Positions 1-8,120 of a stretch of DNA of 41,431 nt are shown here, one piece after another. The DNA comes from JBBQER01 sp052148155 (GTDB lineage Bacteria > Actinomycetota > Acidimicrobiia > IMCC26256 > PALSA-610). Numbering within the stretch: position 1 is the first letter of the stretch; every line of letters begins with the position of its first letter. The notes below the pieces were generated by a model. It saw nothing but the letters and a program-made list of their open reading frames with translations, ran no database searches and was not told where the DNA came from. A program made the translations under genes and the position numbers. The stretch spans positions 1-41,431 of the forward strand of contig JBKQIY010000032.1 of assembly GCA_052148155.1 (NCBI GenBank), read 5' to 3'.

Positions 1-104
1 ACCGACCGGATCCTCGTCGTCGCGCTGTCGCTCGTGCTCGGCGGCGCGCTCGGCAACCTCACCGATCGATTCCTGCGCGCTCCAGGGTTCTTGCGGGGCC
101 ACGT
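1..104. repeat. Inverted copy of lspA internal segment at window edge
   Basis: Bases 1-104 are the exact reverse complement of 730-833, which lies inside lspA; base n pairs with base 834-n. Identity stops abruptly at base 105, where rluD sequence begins. The switch point falls in a short stretch (about 97-104, GGCCACGT) that rluD could plausibly share with lspA, because the expected rluD codons after Tyr are Val-Ala (GTG GCC). An exact inverted copy at a contig end, joined through microhomology, is typical of a chimeric read, amplification artefact or assembly fold-back. A real inverted duplication is possible but less likely. Confidence 0.85.
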
Positions 105-609
105 AGCGGCGTTCGACGTGCCGCTGCGATATTTGCTGCACGAGACTTTCGTACGCCCGCGGCGAGCGCGCGGCGACCAGCAGGCCGCTCGTGTCGCGGT
201 CGAGGCGGTGCACAATGCCGGGGCGGAGCTCGTCGCCCACCGTCGCGATTTCTGGAAAGCGGGCCAGTAACCCGTTCACGAGGGTGCCATCAGCATGTCC
301 GGCGCCCGAGTGCACGACCAGGCCGGCCGGCTTGGCGACGACGATCAGGTCATCGTCGGCGTACCGGACGTCGACTGCGATGCCGGCGTCGCCTTCGGGA
401 GCGACGTCGACGGCCGGGCCTTCGAGGAGCTCAATGACAGTTCCGGCGACGAGCCGGTGGCTCTTCCCCACCGGGCGCCCGTCGACAACGATCGCGTCGC
501 GGGCGAGCAGGCCCTGCACGTCGGCCCGGCTCCAACCGGTCAGCAGGGCAATCGCGCGGTCGATGCGTTCACCGTCGAGCGTCGCGGGTACCGGGATCGA
601 CTCGGTCAT
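97..609 (-). CDS. rluD: RluD-like 23S rRNA pseudouridine synthase, 3'-truncated
   Basis: This would convert specific uridines of 23S rRNA to pseudouridine. The first about 170 residues are present. They begin with an S4-type RNA-binding segment (about residues 14-60, with GWSRADVQGLLARDAIVVDG) and enter the RluA-family catalytic domain (VVAKPAGLVVHSGAGH). The signature HRLDRDTSGLL carries the catalytic Asp. The frame then reaches ERRYVA and leaves the family pattern exactly where the inverted lspA copy begins, so roughly the last 130 residues of a normal protein are missing. The ATG at 609-607 overlaps the lspA stop as ATGA, so the two genes are translationally coupled. The truncation most likely reflects the damaged contig end rather than a real pseudogene. 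Confidence 0.85.
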
Positions 610-1121
610 TTGCGCGCTCCGGCGGGAGGCGCGCGCAGAGAACGCACGATGAGCAGTACTGCGCCCACGGTGATGCACGAGTCGGCCACGTTGAACACCG
701 GCCACCACCCGATCGCGACGAAGTCGACGACGTGGCCCCGCAAGAACCCTGGAGCGCGCAGGAATCGATCGGTGAGGTTGCCGAGCGCGCCGCCGAGCAC
801 GAGCGACAGCGCGACGACGAGGATCCGGTCGGTCGCGTCGTGCAGCACACGCACGAGCACGGCCGTGACAATGAGTGCGCCGACAGCGAGGAACGGCGTC
901 ATACCTTGGAAGCGGCTGAAGGCACTTCCACCGTTTCGGGTGAGGCTGAACTCGACCGTGTTGCCGATCAGGTGCTTCGGTCCGTCGGCAAGGTTGGCGA
1001 CCGCCCACGCCTTCGTGGCTTGATCAACCGCGACGATGGTCGCGACGCCGGCGAGCACCCGACCGGTTCGGCGAACGTCGGTCGGCGCGGGCGGGCGAGA
1101 GTCTCGTCGACCCTCGTTCAA
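606..1121 (-). CDS. lspA: Lipoprotein signal peptidase (signal peptidase II)
   Basis: LspA cleaves the signal peptide of diacylglyceryl-modified prolipoproteins in the cytoplasmic membrane. The product is about 171 residues, normal for the family, with four hydrophobic segments. Family blocks are visible: VDQATKAWA near the N-terminus, FSLTRNGGSAF, GGALGNLTDRF, and the two catalytic aspartates in GHVVDF and FNVADS. The start is inferred as TTG at 1121-1119, whose last bases overlap the TGA of the upstream DksA-like gene (TTGA). An in-frame GTG at 1058 is an alternative but would trim the first membrane segment. No clear ribosome binding site is seen, in keeping with coupling to the upstream gene. 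A 104-base piece (730-833) is repeated inverted at the window edge. Confidence 0.93.
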   Translation of the reverse strand: MNEGRRDSRPPAPTDVRRTGRVLAGVATIVAVDQATKAWAVANLADGPKHLIGNTVEFSLTRNGGSAFSRFQGMTPFLAVGALIVTAVLVRVLHDATDRILVVALSLVLGGALGNLTDRFLRAPGFLRGHVVDFVAIGWWPVFNVADSCITVGAVLLIVRSLRAPPAGARK

Positions 1122-1927
1122 CGGCGCCGTTCGCCGCGGGCCTTGCACTTCACGCACTGGACCGCCCACGGGAGTACTTCGAGACGGGCGAGCGGGATGC
1201 GATCCCCACAGCTGATGCAAAGACCGAACGTGTTGTCCGACATCTGACGCAACGCACGTTCGATGTCCTCAACGGTTTGGCGTGCCGTCGCCGACAACGC
1301 GAGATCGCGTTCGCGTTCGACGTTGACGGTGTCGCCCTCGCCGGACTCCTCGTCGAACTGTGTGTCGCCCTGTTCGCGTTCGCTGGCGAGCAGGTCGGCT
1401 TCAGCGGTGAGCTCATCGGCCTGGCGGAGGTGGCGCGCCCGTTCGGTTTCGAGTCGTTCGCGCAGCTTCTGGAGCGTGCTCGGCGCGAGGGGCGGCGGCA
1501 GCTTCTTTTTCGGGGGCGCTTTGGGTGCGGGCGGCGGCTTCGGTGCGGGCGCCGCCTTGGGTGGCACGACCTTCACGGCCGTCGGCTTCGTGGCTGCGAC
1601 CTTCGCGGGGGCGGCTTTCTTCGCCGCAGGTTTGGTCGCGACCTTCTTGGGCACGATCTTCTTCGGCGGCGCCTTTTTGGCGGCCGGCTTGGTCGACTTT
1701 TTCGGGACGGGTTTTTTCGCGGCTCGTTTCGGCGCGGCCTTGACTGGAGCTTTCTTGGCGAGCTTCTTCGCCGCCGGTTTCACGGCTGGCTTCTTGACCA
1801 CTTTCGCGACGCCACGCCCTGTCTTCTTGGCGGCTACGGGCTTTTTGGCGGCCGCGGGCTTGGCGCTCTTGCGGGCGGCAGCCTTGGACGCGACCTTCTT
1901 GGCCGTCGAGCGCGCCGGGCTGGGCAT
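1118..1927 (-). CDS. DksA/TraR zinc-finger protein with histone H1-like tail
   Basis: The 269-residue product has two parts. Residues 1 to about 150 are a low-complexity Lys/Ala/Pro domain with many KKPA- and AAKK-type repeats, resembling a histone H1 tail and predicted to bind DNA. Residues about 151-269 are a DksA/TraR-like domain: a helical coiled coil (LQKLRERLETERARHLRQAD), an acidic stretch, and a C-terminal four-cysteine zinc finger, CISC then 17 residues later CVKC. Gene order and architecture match the Streptomyces bifunctional histone/DksA-like protein DdbA (SCO2075), known to bind DNA. A GAAGGA ribosome binding site lies four to five bases before the ATG at 1927. The stop overlaps the inferred lspA start. 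A role in nucleoid structure or transcription is inferred from the homolog. Confidence 0.88.
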   Translation of the reverse strand: MPSPARSTAKKVASKAAARKSAKPAAAKKPVAAKKTGRGVAKVVKKPAVKPAAKKLAKKAPVKAAPKRAAKKPVPKKSTKPAAKKAPPKKIVPKKVATKPAAKKAAPAKVAATKPTAVKVVPPKAAPAPKPPPAPKAPPKKKLPPPLAPSTLQKLRERLETERARHLRQADELTAEADLLASEREQGDTQFDEESGEGDTVNVERERDLALSATARQTVEDIERALRQMSDNTFGLCISCGDRIPLARLEVLPWAVQCVKCKARGERRR

Positions 1928-2079
1928 CGCGTCCTTCCCTCGTGCTACGTCGACGGGGTCTGCCGCCGAACCGACTCCCGAGACCGAGGCGGCTCCGGAA
2001 GGAGCGGGAGTGTAGCGGCCCCGCAGCGTTGCTTAGGTCATCTCCGCTGGTCGCGTCCGGTGCGTGGAGATTCGCGTCC
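1928..2079. other. Intergenic region before the DksA-like gene
   Basis: These 152 bases separate the end of the L,D-transpeptidase gene from the start of the DksA-like gene, both on the minus strand. An imperfect stem (ATCTCC with GGAGAT, about 2040-2070) could help end the upstream transcript but has no U-tract. The part next to 1927 holds the ribosome binding site of the DksA-like gene. No clear promoter hexamers were recognised. Confidence 0.4.
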
Positions 2080-3588
2080 TCAGGTGTAAACCCATACCGT
2101 CGTACCGATCGGCATCAGGTTGGCGGCCCAGATGAAATCGATGGCGGCGTTGGACACCCGCACGCAGCCGTGCGACGCAGGATAGGGCGGCACGTCGGGA
2201 TATCCGTGGACCGCGTCGCCGGTATTGGTGAAGTACCGCGGCCGGTACAGGTCGCCGAGCGGGCCCGGGTCGTAGCCGTCGACGGCTCGGATGATGTTGA
2301 AGAAGCCTTCGGGGGTATGCGCCGAGTACCCGACACCGTCGAGCGTGTACGGGATGTCCGATCCCGTCGAGACGTTGAACACCCACTGCGCGTGTCCACT
2401 GTTCGCGATGATGAGCACCTGGCGGGTCTTGTCGACCTCGATGACGTAGCCGGTCGTCGATCGCGGGACCGGCCGCACCGCGTGGTGCATCTCGTTGTGG
2501 GTTGCCTCGTCCACGACCCCGGTACGTGGGAGGTTTTCGTACTTTTGGAACGCCCAGACGGCCTGCTGGGTATCGGCGTCGAACACGCCGTTCACGCCGG
2601 GAAGCCAGTACCCGAGCGACAGGAGGCGCTGTTGGATCCCGACGACGGCCGCGCCCGTGGCTCCAAGACCGATCGGCTGCGTGACGATGATCGGTCTCGG
2701 CAATGCCAGCAGCCGGTAGCCGCCGGTGCCAGGAACGCTGGTGATCTGGGTGATCTCTTGGCTCGACGGAAGCGTGCGTAACGCGCCGCCTTCTTTCTTG
2801 GCGTCACCGAAGTTGTAGACGCTGCCGTCTTGGGTCGCGAGCCAGTAACCACCTCCGGTCGAGTCGGCCGCGATGCCCACCACCGGTGCCGTCACGTGCC
2901 GGCTCCCCGTCGAGCCGTGAAAGTGTGCGTTGCCGAAGGTGAAGACGCCGCCGTCGCTGCCGACCAGCAAGTATCCGCCACCATTGGGCGTCGCAGCCAT
3001 GCCGATGATCGGCGCGTTGAGGTGTTTGCCGCCCATCGATCCGTGGAATCGGGCCGATCCGAAGGTGAACACGCCGCCGTCGCCCGACATCAGCCAATAG
3101 CCCTTGCCGCCGGGGCCGGGGATCATCTGGGTGATCGGCGAGTTGAGGTGCATCGACCCGGTCGAGCCGTAGAAGTGCGCGTCGCCGAAGCAGAACACCC
3201 CGCCGTCTCCGGCGATGAGCCAGTAGCCCTTACCGTTCGGCGTCGCGGCCATGCCGACGATCGGCTCGTTGAGGTGCATCGCGCCCAGCGATCCGAAGAA
3301 CGGCGCGTTGAAGGCGAACACGCCACCGTCGTTCGCAACGAGCCAGTAGCCCTTGCCGTTGGGTGTGGCGGCCATGCCGACGATCGGCGCGTTGAGGTTC
3401 CGGCCCGACGTCGAGCCGTGGAACGACGCGCTCCCGAACGCGTACACGGTGTCGTCGTGACCACTGCTCGCGGCGCCTGCCGCGGAAGTGCCCACGACGG
3501 TGCCGGCCACTATCGGGACGAGCGTCAGGCACAAGAGCGCGGCCAGACGAGACGCGAAACGACGGGGGGTACTGACGGATGCACGCAA
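2080..3588 (-). CDS. Secreted repeat-bearing L,D-transpeptidase (YkuD family)
   Basis: The protein is predicted to be exported and to make 3-3 cross-links in peptidoglycan or attach proteins to it. With a TTG start at 3588 (GGAG six bases upstream) it has 502 residues; an upstream ATG at 3609 is an alternative. Domains in order: a signal peptide (residues about 1-40, ending near SAAGAA); five to six repeats of about 42 residues (about 43-290) with the pattern GKGYWL.A.DGGVF.FG then HLNAPIVGMAATPNG; a peptidoglycan-binding domain (about 303-364, GVNGVFDADTQQAVWAFQ); and a YkuD domain (about 375-502) with the catalytic motif HGYPDVPPYPASHGCVRV. The gene is divergent from ileS. The repeats look like blades of a beta-propeller; what they bind is unknown. 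Confidence 0.9.
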   Translation of the reverse strand: MRASVSTPRRFASRLAALLCLTLVPIVAGTVVGTSAAGAASSGHDDTVYAFGSASFHGSTSGRNLNAPIVGMAATPNGKGYWLVANDGGVFAFNAPFFGSLGAMHLNEPIVGMAATPNGKGYWLIAGDGGVFCFGDAHFYGSTGSMHLNSPITQMIPGPGGKGYWLMSGDGGVFTFGSARFHGSMGGKHLNAPIIGMAATPNGGGYLLVGSDGGVFTFGNAHFHGSTGSRHVTAPVVGIAADSTGGGYWLATQDGSVYNFGDAKKEGGALRTLPSSQEITQITSVPGTGGYRLLALPRPIIVTQPIGLGATGAAVVGIQQRLLSLGYWLPGVNGVFDADTQQAVWAFQKYENLPRTGVVDEATHNEMHHAVRPVPRSTTGYVIEVDKTRQVLIIANSGHAQWVFNVSTGSDIPYTLDGVGYSAHTPEGFFNIIRAVDGYDPGPLGDLYRPRYFTNTGDAVHGYPDVPPYPASHGCVRVSNAAIDFIWAANLMPIGTTVWVYT

Positions 3589-3727
3589 GGGGGGCTCCAA
3601 GAAAAACATGAACGAGGCGGGCCGGAGGCTACCAGCGGCATGCCGGGTCGAGCCGGTCGGGTCGCTACCACGGTCGAGGAGTCCGAACGGCCCGAAAAGA
3701 GTGAGCGGTCCCTGTGAGGTCGGTCGG
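3589..3727. other. Divergent intergenic region, L,D-transpeptidase and ileS
   Basis: About 150 bases separate the two divergent starts and must hold both promoters. No T-box element is visible before ileS: the conserved GGGTGGAACCGCG-type antiterminator block is absent, although many actinobacterial ileS genes carry one. No long inverted repeat was found. Confidence 0.45.
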
Positions 3728-3733
3728 TATCGT
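3728..3733 (+). promoter_or_regulatory. Candidate leaderless -10 element of ileS
   Basis: TATCGT fits the actinobacterial -10 pattern TANNNT and ends six bases before the ileS ATG, while no Shine-Dalgarno sequence precedes that ATG. This spacing would start the transcript at or very near the ATG. No convincing -35 hexamer was seen. Confidence 0.4.
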
Positions 3734-3739
3734 ACGAAC

Positions 3740-6700
3740 ATGTTCCAGCCGGTCGAGGCACTCGACCTCCTCGATCTCGAAACGCGCGTGCTCGCACGTT
3801 GGAGCAACGACGACGTGTTCGGTCAGAGTCTGCGCAACCGTCACGGTCACCCGGAGTGGGTGTTTTACGAAGGTCCGCCCACCGCGAACGGCCGTCCCGG
3901 TATCCATCACGTTTGGGCGCGGCTTTTTAAGGACCTGTATCCCCGCTTTCACACGATGCGTGGCAAGCACGTTGTGCGTAAAGGCGGTTGGGACTGTCAC
4001 GGGCTCCCTGTCGAGGTGCAGGTCGAGAAGGAGCTCGGCTTTTCGGTCAAGCACGAGATCGAGGACTACGGGATCGAGCGCTTCAACGCCAAATGCCGAT
4101 CGTCGGTACAGCGATACGTCGAAGACTGGCAGTCACTGACCAGCCGGATCGGCATGTGGCTCGACACCGCCGGCGCCTACTGGACATTGTCGAACGACTA
4201 CATCGAGAGCGTCTGGTGGCTGTTCCACGAGATGTGGGACAACGACGCGATCTACGAGGGCGACAAGGTCGTGCCCTACTGCGGACGCTGCGGCACTGCG
4301 CTGTCGAGCCACGAACTCGGTCAGCCCGGCGCATACCGCGACGTCACTGAGCCATCGGTGTACGTGCGGTTCCCGTTGGTCGACCGGGACGTCGACCTCC
4401 TCGTGTGGACGACGACGCCGTGGACGCTCCCGTCGAACGTCGGCGCGGCGGTCGGCCCCGACCTCGCGTACGTGCGCGTCGGCGCGCCCGACGGAGGACG
4501 CGACCTGGTGATGGCGCGCGATCGCGTGGGGGCGGTCTTCGGCGACGCCGCCGAGGTGGTCGGCGACGTCCCGGCCCGGGAGTTGATCGGCGCCCGTTAC
4601 GAGCCGCCGTTCCAGCTCGTACCAGTGCAGGGCGACGCGTTCCGAGTCGTTGGCGACCACTTCGTGACCGTCGATGACGGCTCGGGCATCGTGCATCTCG
4701 CGCCCGCGTTCGGCGAGATCGACCGTGAAGTCGGCGCTCGCGAAGGGCTCCCGACGGTCAACCCGGTCGATGATGCCGCGCGCTTCACCGCGGCGGTCGG
4801 CGCACCGTACGCGGGCAAATTCGTCAAGGATGCCGACCCCGACCTCGTCGACGCGCTCGCGCAGAGTGCCAAACTGGTCCGAGTTGTCGACTACACACAC
4901 TCGTATCCGCACTGCTGGCGGTGCGACACGCCGTTGATCTACTGGGCCAAGCCCACATGGTTCGCGCGTACGTCGGCGCACAAGGATGCGTTACTGCGCG
5001 AGAACGAGTCGATCAACTGGCATCCCGAGCACATCAAACACGGCCGTTTCGGCGACTGGCTCGCGAACAACGTCGACTGGGCGCTGTCACGCGACCGCTA
5101 CTGGGGCACTCCGATCCCGGTGTGGCGCTGCGGCGACTGCGGCGACGACACCTGCGTCGAGTCGATGGCGAGACTTTCGGAGCTGTCGGATCGCGATCTC
5201 ACCGGAATGGACCTGCACCGTCCGTACGTCGACGACGTCACGATCCGCTGTCCGAGTTGCGAACGTGGAACCGCCACACGCGTCGCGCCGGTGCTCGATG
5301 CGTGGTTCGACTCCGGATCGATGCCCACGGCCCAGTTTCACTACCCGTTCGAGAACGTCGACAATTTCGCGGCGCGCTTCCCGGCCGACTTCATTTGCGA
5401 AGCTATCGACCAGACCCGTGGCTGGTTCTATTCGTTGCTCGCCGTGAACACCCTCGTGTTCGATCGTTCGCCGTACCGCAACGTCGTGTGTTTGGCCCAC
5501 ATCGTCGACGGAGACGGTCAGAAGATGTCGAAGTCGCGCGGCAACGTCATCGACCCCTGGTCGGTACTCCATGAGCGCGGGGCAGAAGCGCTGCGCTGGT
5601 ACATGTTCTCTTCGGGGTCGCCGTGGACTCCCAAGCGTGTGTTCGTCGACGGCATCGACGAAGCCACTCGTCAGTTCCTCCTCCGCCTGTGGAACGTGTA
5701 CTCGTTCTTCGTGACGTACGCGAACCTCGACACCTGGGAGCCGAGCGCGGCGACGCCGGCTCCGCAGTCCCAACACGTGCTCGACCGCTGGATCCGCTCT
5801 CGGCTGTACCGCGCGGTGTCCACCGTCACCGACGCGCTCGAAGCGTTCGACTCGTTGAGCGGAGCCCAGGCCCTGGCCGACCTCGTCGATGACCTTTCGA
5901 ACTGGTACGTACGGCGTTCGCGGCCCCGGTTTTGGAAGTCGTCCGATGCGGCCGCGCACGCGACCCTGCACGAGTGTCTCATCACGATCTGCCAGGCGCT
6001 CGCGCCGTACTGCCCGTTCATCACCGACGACATCTATCGCAACCTCGCCGGGACGACCGACTCGGTGCATCTGACCGACTGGCCCGCGATCGACGGCGCG
6101 GCGATCGACGATGCGCTCGAAACCGAGATGGCGCTCGCCCGCCAACTCGTCTCCCTCGGCCGCGCGGCCCGCAACGACGCCAACATCGGCGTTCGTCAAC
6201 CGCTCCCGCGTGCGGTCGCGCTCTTGGCGTCGGGCGAGACGTTGCGCGACGAGGTCGTGGCTGAGGTCGCCGAGGAATTGAACGTGAAGCGTTTGGAGGT
6301 CGTGGCGACACTCGAAGGGCTGCTCTCGTACCGGGTCGTCCCCAACTTCCGGGTGCTGGGCCCGCGCCTCGGCAAGGTGGCCCCACGTGTGAAGGAGCTC
6401 CTCGCAGGGGTCGACGGCGCGGCGGTGCAGCGCGCGTTCGACGAGCAGGGCCACTTCGATCTCGACGTCGACGGCGAAACGGTGTCACTCGATCCCGCCG
6501 ACGTCGAGATCCGCGCCGAGCAACATGAGGATCTCGCGCTCGCGCAAGACGGACGGTACGCGGTCGCGCTCGACTTGACCCTCGACGACGAGCTACGAGA
6601 CGAAGGCAAGGCTCGAGAGCTGAGCCGAGCGATCAACGACCTGCGCAAGACGCAGCATTTCGAGATCAGTGACCGCATCCGGGTGCGCTACCAGGCCGAC

Positions 6701-6856
6701 GACGGCCTCGCGAAGGTCGTGGCACGGCATCACGACTGGATCATGACCGAGGTACTCGCGACCGAATTTGAACCGTTCGAAGAACCGCCACCCGAGACTG
6801 CCGCTCGCGTCGAGATCGCCGACGACACGATCCAGCTCGAGCTGCGCAAGGGCTAA
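3740..6856 (+). CDS. ileS: Isoleucyl-tRNA synthetase, long eukaryote-like (IleS2) type
   Basis: IleS charges tRNA-Ile with isoleucine in the cytoplasm. The 1038-residue product has the class I signatures: a HIGH-type motif at about residues 45-60 (PPTANGRPGIHH) and KMSKS at about 594-598 (DGQKMSKSRGNVIDPW). Between them is the CP1 editing domain. Cysteine pairs CGRC, CWRC, CGDC and CPSC are probable metal sites. The sequence style (ANGRPGIHHVWAR, GWDCHGLPVE) is that of the long IleS2 group found in actinobacteria and eukaryotes, many members of which are naturally tolerant of mupirocin. The ATG at 3740 is chosen because MFQPVEALDLLDLE begins family similarity; residues upstream are a shadow extension. 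The stop TAA overlaps the divIVA stop on the other strand. Confidence 0.97.
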   Translation: MFQPVEALDLLDLETRVLARWSNDDVFGQSLRNRHGHPEWVFYEGPPTANGRPGIHHVWARLFKDLYPRFHTMRGKHVVRKGGWDCHGLPVEVQVEKELGFSVKHEIEDYGIERFNAKCRSSVQRYVEDWQSLTSRIGMWLDTAGAYWTLSNDYIESVWWLFHEMWDNDAIYEGDKVVPYCGRCGTALSSHELGQPGAYRDVTEPSVYVRFPLVDRDVDLLVWTTTPWTLPSNVGAAVGPDLAYVRVGAPDGGRDLVMARDRVGAVFGDAAEVVGDVPARELIGARYEPPFQLVPVQGDAFRVVGDHFVTVDDGSGIVHLAPAFGEIDREVGAREGLPTVNPVDDAARFTAAVGAPYAGKFVKDADPDLVDALAQSAKLVRVVDYTHSYPHCWRCDTPLIYWAKPTWFARTSAHKDALLRENESINWHPEHIKHGRFGDWLANNVDWALSRDRYWGTPIPVWRCGDCGDDTCVESMARLSELSDRDLTGMDLHRPYVDDVTIRCPSCERGTATRVAPVLDAWFDSGSMPTAQFHYPFENVDNFAARFPADFICEAIDQTRGWFYSLLAVNTLVFDRSPYRNVVCLAHIVDGDGQKMSKSRGNVIDPWSVLHERGAEALRWYMFSSGSPWTPKRVFVDGIDEATRQFLLRLWNVYSFFVTYANLDTWEPSAATPAPQSQHVLDRWIRSRLYRAVSTVTDALEAFDSLSGAQALADLVDDLSNWYVRRSRPRFWKSSDAAAHATLHECLITICQALAPYCPFITDDIYRNLAGTTDSVHLTDWPAIDGAAIDDALETEMALARQLVSLGRAARNDANIGVRQPLPRAVALLASGETLRDEVVAEVAEELNVKRLEVVATLEGLLSYRVVPNFRVLGPRLGKVAPRVKELLAGVDGAAVQRAFDEQGHFDLDVDGETVSLDPADVEIRAEQHEDLALAQDGRYAVALDLTLDDELRDEGKARELSRAINDLRKTQHFEISDRIRVRYQADDGLAKVVARHHDWIMTEVLATEFEPFEEPPPETAARVEIADDTIQLELRKG

Positions 6857-8046
6857 CGGCGACGGCGGAACACGTCTCGGAAGCCGGAGTTCTCCTGTTC
6901 TTGGTCGAAGAACATGTTCTCCCCGGTCACGTCGCCGTCCTCGCGAGGGCCGAGCGGCGTCTCGTCGTGCACCGCCTCGCGCAGCGTCGCAAAGAACGCG
7001 TCGTCGTCCAGCACTTCGGCGTCGATCGCGTCGGATGCCTGCGCGGCGGGGGCACTGGCGGGGGCGTTCGCACTGGTCGGTGGGTCGCCGGCGAGGGTGC
7101 CCGCGGCCGCCGGTTTCGGCGCGAACGGATCAACCGACGGGAGTGGCGCCGCGGTGGCGGTCACGGCTGCGGGCCTCTCGAACGCCAGCGAGGAGGCGCC
7201 CATACCGGCGCGGTCGAACAGCGACTGCACGTCGACGGCTTGCGTCGACCCGTCACCCGACTCACTCGACGCGCGCTCAGGTTCGCCCGGCGCCGGCACC
7301 GGCGCCGGTGCCGGTGGTGTTGGGACCGCTGCAGGAATTTGCGCCGCGAACGATGTCGGCGTCGCGACGAACGGTGCCGGCGCCGGTTCGGGCGAACGGC
7401 CGGCGAACGGATCGGCCGTACGCGCGGCGGCTGCTTCGGACACCGGCGGCTCGGCCGGTGGTTCGCGACGTGCGAATCCTTCCGACAGGACCGGCAGATC
7501 GACATCACTGGTTTCAGGCCGCGGACCTGGCGACGCGGGGGGCCGACTCCGCAACGCGGAGAGGTCAGCTTCGAGGGCGCGCACCATGCGGTCGCGGTAA
7601 TCGGCTTCGAAGCGTGTGAGCGCCTCGACGTCGGCCAAGAGTGCGTCGCGCCGGCCGGCCAGATCGAGGACTTCTTCCTCGAGCCGGCGCCGTTCGGTTT
7701 CGCCTCGACGCCGGGCGTCAGCTTCGGCGTCGGCGACGAGCCGGCGAGACTGGATCTCGGCGTCGTCGAGCATCTGGCGTGCTTTGGCGGTGGCCTCTCC
7801 CACTGCCTCGTCCGCCGCGCGCTGGGCGAGCAGCAACGTGCGGTGCAGGATGTCCTCGGTCTCGCGGGTGTGACCGGTCTCGGACTGCACGGTCGTGAGA
7901 CGCTCGTTCATCTGCTGCATACGCTCGTTGGCCGTGTCGACGGTGGCCGCCGCACGTTCCAACAGCTCGTTCACGTCGTCGCGGTTGTAGCCGCGGAAGC
8001 TCTCACGAATCTCGACGTCACGGAGCTCGCGGGGGGTGATATCCAT
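6853..8046 (-). CDS. divIVA: DivIVA/Wag31-like polar and septal scaffold protein
   Basis: DivIVA proteins bind curved membrane and recruit wall-growth or division machinery. The first about 60 residues match the family's membrane-binding domain: DITPRELRDVEIRESFRGYN then DDVNELLE. A coiled coil follows (about 25-190, many Glu/Arg/Ala heptads). A long Pro/Ala/Ser-rich, probably disordered linker spans about 200-330, before a short acidic and basic tail ending FRRRR. The linker contains a perfect 22-bp DNA palindrome at 7293-7314. The ATG at 8046 is chosen over an upstream start at 8073 because it starts the conserved MDITP block. It lies about 75 bases after yggT. The stop TAG shares bases with the ileS stop, so the two genes converge with no spacer. 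Confidence 0.93.
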   Translation of the reverse strand: MDITPRELRDVEIRESFRGYNRDDVNELLERAAATVDTANERMQQMNERLTTVQSETGHTRETEDILHRTLLLAQRAADEAVGEATAKARQMLDDAEIQSRRLVADAEADARRRGETERRRLEEEVLDLAGRRDALLADVEALTRFEADYRDRMVRALEADLSALRSRPPASPGPRPETSDVDLPVLSEGFARREPPAEPPVSEAAAARTADPFAGRSPEPAPAPFVATPTSFAAQIPAAVPTPPAPAPVPAPGEPERASSESGDGSTQAVDVQSLFDRAGMGASSLAFERPAAVTATAAPLPSVDPFAPKPAAAGTLAGDPPTSANAPASAPAAQASDAIDAEVLDDDAFFATLREAVHDETPLGPREDGDVTGENMFFDQEQENSGFRDVFRRRR

Positions 8047-8053
8047 GCGATCC

Positions 8054-8059
8054 ACTGTA
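8054..8059 (-). promoter_or_regulatory. Candidate leaderless -10 element of divIVA
   Basis: Read on the minus strand this is TACAGT, fitting TANNNT, ending seven bases before the divIVA ATG. Only a weak GTGGA sits between them. It suggests that divIVA can be transcribed separately from the upstream division genes on a nearly leaderless message. No clear -35 hexamer was found. Confidence 0.4.
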
Positions 8060-8120
8060 GACCCCGATTTCACGGGAATTGCGGACTCTTCGACCCTGCT
8101 ACCAGGCCTTTCGCCGTCGA

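Noticed and set aside
34..270. Plus-strand reading frame at the window start that looks like a piece of lspA
   Set aside because: Its first part is the inverted duplicate of 730-833 and the rest is antisense to rluD; it is a product of the edge rearrangement, not a gene.
2030..2079. Terminator after the L,D-transpeptidase gene
   Set aside because: The stem is short and bulged and there is no run of T on the minus strand; too weak to call.
1263..2089. Long plus-strand open frames opposite the DksA-like gene
   Set aside because: They are antisense shadows of the Lys/Ala-rich repeat, with Gly/Phe- or Arg/Leu-rich low-complexity translation and no ribosome binding site.
3589..3739. Possible T-box riboswitch before ileS
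   Set aside because: Neither the T-box core sequence nor a specifier-type stem could be found in the 150 bases.
5087..6454. Long minus-strand frame inside ileS
   Set aside because: Antisense shadow with Arg/Val/Asp-rich composition, typical for high-GC coding DNA; ileS itself is certain.
7293..7314. Perfect 22-bp palindrome (CCGGCACCGGC and its mirror) inside divIVA
   Set aside because: It lies in the Pro/Ala-rich linker, where repeated GCC/CCG codons easily create palindromes; no reason to call it an operator.
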